Positions 32,317 through 35,186 of a stretch of DNA of 35,186 bases are shown in pieces. A model generated the notes under the pieces. The model was not told the origin of the DNA, did no database searches, and was given only the letters and a program-made list of their open reading frames with translations. The stretch spans positions 1-35,186 of the forward strand of contig METI01000002.1 in assembly GCA_001771285.1 (NCBI GenBank), written 5' to 3'. Positions within the stretch are counted from its first letter, which is position 1. Each line of letters starts with the position of its first letter. A program made the position numbers and the translations under genes. The stretch is from a candidate division NC10 bacterium RIFCSPLOWO2_12_FULL_66_18 (GTDB taxonomy: Bacteria; Methylomirabilota; Methylomirabilia; Methylomirabilales; 2-02-FULL-66-22).

Positions 32317-32562
32317 GTGTTGACCTGCAAGGACGTCATCATGGACATGCTGGCGGACTACCTGGAGCTGACCTTCCGCCCCGAGGTGGTTGCGGATCTG
32401 GAGCGGCACCTCCAGGCTTGCCCCCCCTGCATGGCCTACCTGAAGACCTACCAGAAGACCCGGGATCTCGTGCGCCGGAGCGGCCAGGTCGCGATGCCGG
32501 AAGAGATGAGGACCATCCTGCGCCGGTTCGTGATGCAGCAGTTGGGCAGGGCGAGGCCATGA
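32317..32562 (+). CDS. zf-HC2 anti-sigma-factor-like zinc-finger protein
   Basis: An 81-residue cytosolic protein with the zf-HC2 pattern of anti-sigma factors: LTCKDVIMDMLADYLELTFR then VADLERHLQACPPCMAYL, giving Cys near 4, His near 30 and the CPPC pair near 34-37. Anti-sigma factors of this type bind an ECF sigma factor and often end in a membrane helix, which is missing here. Instead a 44-residue membrane protein follows, with start and stop overlapping (ATGA). No ECF sigma factor gene is adjacent. The GTG start at 32317 is set by the promoter position and a GAGGGA ribosome site. A TTG at 32320 is an alternative start. Confidence 0.75.
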   Translation: MLTCKDVIMDMLADYLELTFRPEVVADLERHLQACPPCMAYLKTYQKTRDLVRRSGQVAMPEEMRTILRRFVMQQLGRARP

Positions 32563-32693
32563 TCCCGGATGCGACCCGCTTCGCCGGAAGATGGCCGAAC
32601 CGGCGGCTGGGGAAACTCCTGCTGCTCGTTTACCTGGGACTCGCCATCGTGGCGGTGACGTTTGTGATCCTCCGGAAATATGGATACGTCTGA
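32559..32693 (+). CDS. 44-residue single-span membrane protein
   Basis: A small protein that begins MIPDATRFAGRWPNRRLG, has one membrane span KLLLLVYLGLAIVAVTFVIL (about 19-38) and ends RKYGYV. The ATG overlaps the zinc-finger gene stop as ATGA, and a GGCGAGG ribosome site precedes it. The basic residues before the span suggest that the N-terminus stays in the cytosol. It is not recognised as a known family. It might be the membrane part of a split anti-sigma factor or a small subunit of a membrane complex, since a DUF420 protein follows 30 bases later. Confidence 0.6.
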   Translation: MIPDATRFAGRWPNRRLGKLLLLVYLGLAIVAVTFVILRKYGYV

Positions 32694-32723
32694 CCGCGCA
32701 GGCCTTCCGGAGTGGAGCGCGTG

Positions 32724-33185
32724 ATGCCGGTGTCGATCGCCACCCTGCCTGCCCTGAATGCGGCCCTGAACGCGACGAGCGCCGTTCTGCTCGTCGCCGG
32801 GTACCTGTTCATCCGGCGCCGGAAGGTGACCCAACACAAGCTCTGCATGCTCTCGGCGTTCGGGGTCTCCTGCGTCTTCCTGATCAGCTATCTGACCCTG
32901 CGGTACTACGCCGGCATGACGCGATTTACCGGGCAGGGGTGGATTCGCCCGGTCTACTTCTCGATCCTGACCTCCCATACGATCCTGGCGGCGGCCATCG
33001 TCCCCCTGGCGTTGGTGACCCTCTCGCGGGCGTTCCGAGGGCGCCTCGATCGTCACGTCCGAATCGCCCGGTGGACGCTGCCGCTGTGGCTATACGTGTC
33101 GGTCACCGGGGTCCTGGTGTACTGGATTCTGTACCATCTCTTTCCCCCGGGGGTGATTGAAGGTTCTGCGGGCCATGCTGGATGA
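32724..33185 (+). CDS. DUF420 membrane protein (cytochrome oxidase assembly-type)
   Basis: A 153-residue membrane protein with about four spans. The family marks are KVTQHKLCMLSAF with the conserved His, SHTILAAAIVPLALVTL, and RHVRIARWTLPLWLYVSVTG then VLVYWILYHL. DUF420 proteins (CtaM/YozB-like) occur near cytochrome c oxidase genes and help assemble aa3-type oxidases in Gram-positives. No oxidase subunit is in view. The ATG at 32724 follows GGAG by six bases; a GTG at 32712 would add four residues. It lies 30 bases after the 44-residue gene and is likely cotranscribed from the promoter at 32257. Confidence 0.88.
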   Translation: MPVSIATLPALNAALNATSAVLLVAGYLFIRRRKVTQHKLCMLSAFGVSCVFLISYLTLRYYAGMTRFTGQGWIRPVYFSILTSHTILAAAIVPLALVTLSRAFRGRLDRHVRIARWTLPLWLYVSVTGVLVYWILYHLFPPGVIEGSAGHAG

Positions 33186-33242
33186 ATGCAATTGCCCGGA
33201 CCCTCGATGGGCCCGGGGTGGAGGCGAAAGGACTTCTTTCCA

Positions 33243-33271
33243 TTGACGTCCATCCCCGGTCCGGGTTAGAA
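33243..33271 (+). promoter_or_regulatory. Sigma-70 promoter of the DGQHR gene
   Basis: TTGACG (33243-33248), 17-base spacer, TTAGAA (33266-33271). The start near 33278 is about 58 bases before the ATG at 33336. Confidence 0.6.
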
Positions 33272-33335
33272 GGGGCCGCGTCCCCTGGTGTGCGGCCGGC
33301 CCGCGCCGAGACCCTGCGACCTGGAGCGTCCAGCC

Positions 33336-34463
33336 ATGATTGGTGTGCCTGCGCACAAAGTCCGACAGTTCGGGATCGAGTTCTACCAGGCTGCCTTTTC
33401 CGCGGCCGACATCGAGCGACTCGTCCGGTTCGAGGTCCTGAGCTACACCGGGGAACCGGACCGTCCGAAAGGGACACAGCGGCCGGGCGCCTTCGGGATC
33501 AACTGGGAACTCCTGGAGCGGCGGATCGCCCATACCGAGACGGCATTCCAGCGGCCCCTCATTCGGCGGAAGATCCAGGAGTTGCTCCAATACTACAAGG
33601 ACTGCCGCGACGCGCAGAATCTTCCGGCGGTACCCGGAGCCGTGATCATGATCACGGAGCGCCGGCTGGAATTCAAGGCCAGCGGAGCCCGCGGACGCAT
33701 CGGCGAGCTCCTGATCCCTGAGGAGCCGGGCATCCTCCGGGCGCTGGACGGGCAGCATCGCCTGCTGGCGTTGCATGCCGCTTCCGCGGGCGACGGAATG
33801 GATCTGGACGTGCCGGCGGTGGTATTCGATTCCCTGGATGCCCGGCAGATCGTCGAACTGTTCGTGACCATCAACGCGAAGCACACGCGCCTGAACCCTT
33901 CCCACCTGCTGGGACTGGCGGGGCGTCGCCTGTACAGCGACGCGCAGCAAGCCCTGGCCCACGACATCATCCGGAAGCTCAACGAGGACGATGCCTCCCC
34001 CCTGTATGGCGAGATCAAGATGCTGGGGGTAGGGCGGGGTCGGGTGTCGCAAGCGTCCCTGAACGAGGAGATGGTGGATCTCTTCCGCACGATCAAGAAC
34101 CTGGGCGGCCCGTCGAAGGTCAAGGAATTCGAACAGCAGGGGGTTCGGTTCTTCCTGAATTACTTCAAGGCGCTCCAACAGGCGTTCGCCCGGGCCTGGG
34201 CCGGCAAGAAATACAGCATCAAGACCGGGGCGGCCGTCCGGGCCTTCATCCGGGTGGCACCGGACGTCATGGAGAAGGCCCGCGAACTGGCGGGCGATCC
34301 CTTCGACGCCCACGGGATCCGTCACGCCACGGCGCCGTGGGGTGAGCGCCTGGGTGATCGCCGCTTCGAAACCGAGGGGGAGTGGAAGGCGAGACTGGCA
34401 GGCGGGACCCGCAGCACGGTGGAAGTCCTGGCCCGCGAGCTGCGCGAGGCGCTCCGCCGCTGA
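33336..34463 (+). CDS. DGQHR-domain protein (DndB-like)
   Basis: A 375-residue protein with the signature DGQHR at 138-142 in ILRALDGQHRLLAL. The domain is found in DndB, a regulator of DNA phosphorothioation, and in many orphan proteins near defence genes; the fold is ParB-like. VFDSLDARQIVELFVTINAK and RLNPSHLLGL follow as in the family. The rest is helical and unassigned. No dndA, dndC, dndD or dndE is in the window, so this is an orphan. ATG 33336 has GGAG ten bases upstream; an ATG or GTG further left would add only low-complexity residues. A PAS-LuxR regulator starts 27 bases after the stop. The role is unknown. Confidence 0.85.
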   Translation: MIGVPAHKVRQFGIEFYQAAFSAADIERLVRFEVLSYTGEPDRPKGTQRPGAFGINWELLERRIAHTETAFQRPLIRRKIQELLQYYKDCRDAQNLPAVPGAVIMITERRLEFKASGARGRIGELLIPEEPGILRALDGQHRLLALHAASAGDGMDLDVPAVVFDSLDARQIVELFVTINAKHTRLNPSHLLGLAGRRLYSDAQQALAHDIIRKLNEDDASPLYGEIKMLGVGRGRVSQASLNEEMVDLFRTIKNLGGPSKVKEFEQQGVRFFLNYFKALQQAFARAWAGKKYSIKTGAAVRAFIRVAPDVMEKARELAGDPFDAHGIRHATAPWGERLGDRRFETEGEWKARLAGGTRSTVEVLARELREALRR

Positions 34464-34490
34464 TCCGCGGGACTCGGCAGAGGGGGTCGC

Positions 34491-35186
34491 ATGGGCAAGG
34501 CGCGTGCACCGCGCTCGGACACCTGGGGTCACCTCCGGGTATTCGCCAACACGCAGGACGGCGTCTTCGCCGTGGACCAGGGAGGCCGTATCGTCCTCTG
34601 GAACAAGGCGGCGACGCGCATCCTCGGATTCGATGCGGACGAGGCGCTGGGACGACGCTGCTGCGACGTGATGCGTGGTTTGGACGTCTCGGGAAACCTG
34701 CTCTGTTACCCCGGCTGCCAGGTCATGGTTCTGAGTGCTCGCGAGCAGCCCATCCACCATTTCGACATGCGCACGCGGCGGAAGGATGGGCAAGAGGTCT
34801 GGGTCAACATCAGCACGGTCATCATTCCTGCAGACGGTGACCAGCCCGGCGGGACGGTCCACCTGTTCCGGGACATCACGCAGGAGCGCCACGTGCCGGG
34901 ATGGATCAAGCGCGGGGCTGAAGCGCCCGCCGAGGGGGCGCGTATCGGGGGAGCGGAAACGGTGCCTTCACCGGGGGGGGGCGGGAAGGGACCCGCTGAA
35001 TCCTTGACGGCCCGAGAACGGGAAATTCTCCGCCTGATCGCCGGCGGCCTCACGTCGTCGGCCATCGCCGACAAGCTGTGCATCAGCCACACGACGGTTC
35101 GGAACCACATCCAGCACATCCTGGCAAAGCTCGGCGCCCATAGCCGCCTTGAGGCTGTCACCGTGGCCTTCGGGCAGCATCTGCTG
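34491..35186 (+). CDS. PAS-domain LuxR-type transcription regulator, 3'-partial
   Basis: At least 232 residues; the frame is open to the right edge without a stop. The PAS domain (about 12-135) begins HLRVFANTQDGVFAVDQGGR and holds VLWNKAATRILGFDADEALG. It contains four cysteines in RRCCDVMRG...LLCYPGCQVM, which could bind a metal or cofactor or sense redox. A Pro/Gly-rich linker leads to a LuxR/GerE helix-turn-helix (about 167-225): LTAREREILRLIAGGLTSSA and HTTVRNHIQHILAKLGAHSR. The ATG at 34491 follows GAGGGGG. Only the last few residues are likely to be missing. It follows the DGQHR gene and may be cotranscribed. Confidence 0.88.
   Translation, partial: MGKARAPRSDTWGHLRVFANTQDGVFAVDQGGRIVLWNKAATRILGFDADEALGRRCCDVMRGLDVSGNLLCYPGCQVMVLSAREQPIHHFDMRTRRKDGQEVWVNISTVIIPADGDQPGGTVHLFRDITQERHVPGWIKRGAEAPAEGARIGGAETVPSPGGGGKGPAESLTAREREILRLIAGGLTSSAIADKLCISHTTVRNHIQHILAKLGAHSRLEAVTVAFGQHLL

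Overview
The window is a GC-rich bacterial chromosome segment with a Gram-negative gene set: periplasmic HtrA, an exported parvulin, a Tat-exported solute-binding protein and c-di-GMP enzymes. The mix of DUF4388, DUF1844, DUF420, FbaB-type aldolase and PpsR would fit a soil or subsurface lineage such as Methylomirabilota/Rokubacteria or a deltaproteobacterial relative. That placement is an inference; no rRNA or marker gene settles it.

Bases 1-20300 look like core chromosome, nearly all on the plus strand. In order: PpsR (cut by the left edge), a stand-alone RAM domain, a GalT-like protein, a JAMM-motif protein with an exported parvulin, tRNA-Leu(CAG) on the minus strand, an S-adenosylmethionine hydroxide adenosyltransferase, a DUF1844/TPR membrane pair, and a DUF4388 protein with a pseudopilin-like tail. 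Then come HtrA, a sigma-70 factor, a diguanylate cyclase and HD-GYP response regulator pair, FbaB aldolase, an acyl-CoA ligase, an exported isoaspartyl methyltransferase, a YhaM-like HD protein, a rhomboid protease and a mini-metallopeptidase.

Bases about 20300-31230 are a catabolic island, by eye lower in GC. It holds a D-threonine/D-serine aldolase-type enzyme (minus), a decayed IS200 transposase, a hydantoinase and D-carbamoylase pair (plus), and a six-gene minus-strand operon. That operon encodes a polar amino-acid type ABC transporter (ATPase, two permeases, Tat-type binding protein), an amidohydrolase and a short-chain dehydrogenase. Together these could import an amino-acid-like or cyclic amide compound, open hydantoins to N-carbamoyl-D-amino acids, free the D-amino acid and split some D-hydroxy-amino acids. 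The true substrate is unknown. Decayed pieces (amidohydrolase tail, possible LysR start) sit inside the island.

Bases 31235-32260 are a graveyard with an ftsH remnant missing its Walker A segment and a truncated MOSC domain. From 32257 intact genes resume from good sigma-70 promoters: a zinc-finger anti-sigma-like protein, a 44-residue membrane protein, a DUF420 protein, a DGQHR (DndB-like) protein, and a PAS-LuxR regulator that runs off the right edge.

No CRISPR array, rRNA, prophage or complete mobile element was seen. The most notable items are the JAMM protein whose catalytic Glu may be missing, the DUF4388-pseudopilin fusion, the hydantoin/D-amino-acid island, the lone DGQHR protein, and the split zinc-finger/small membrane protein pair.
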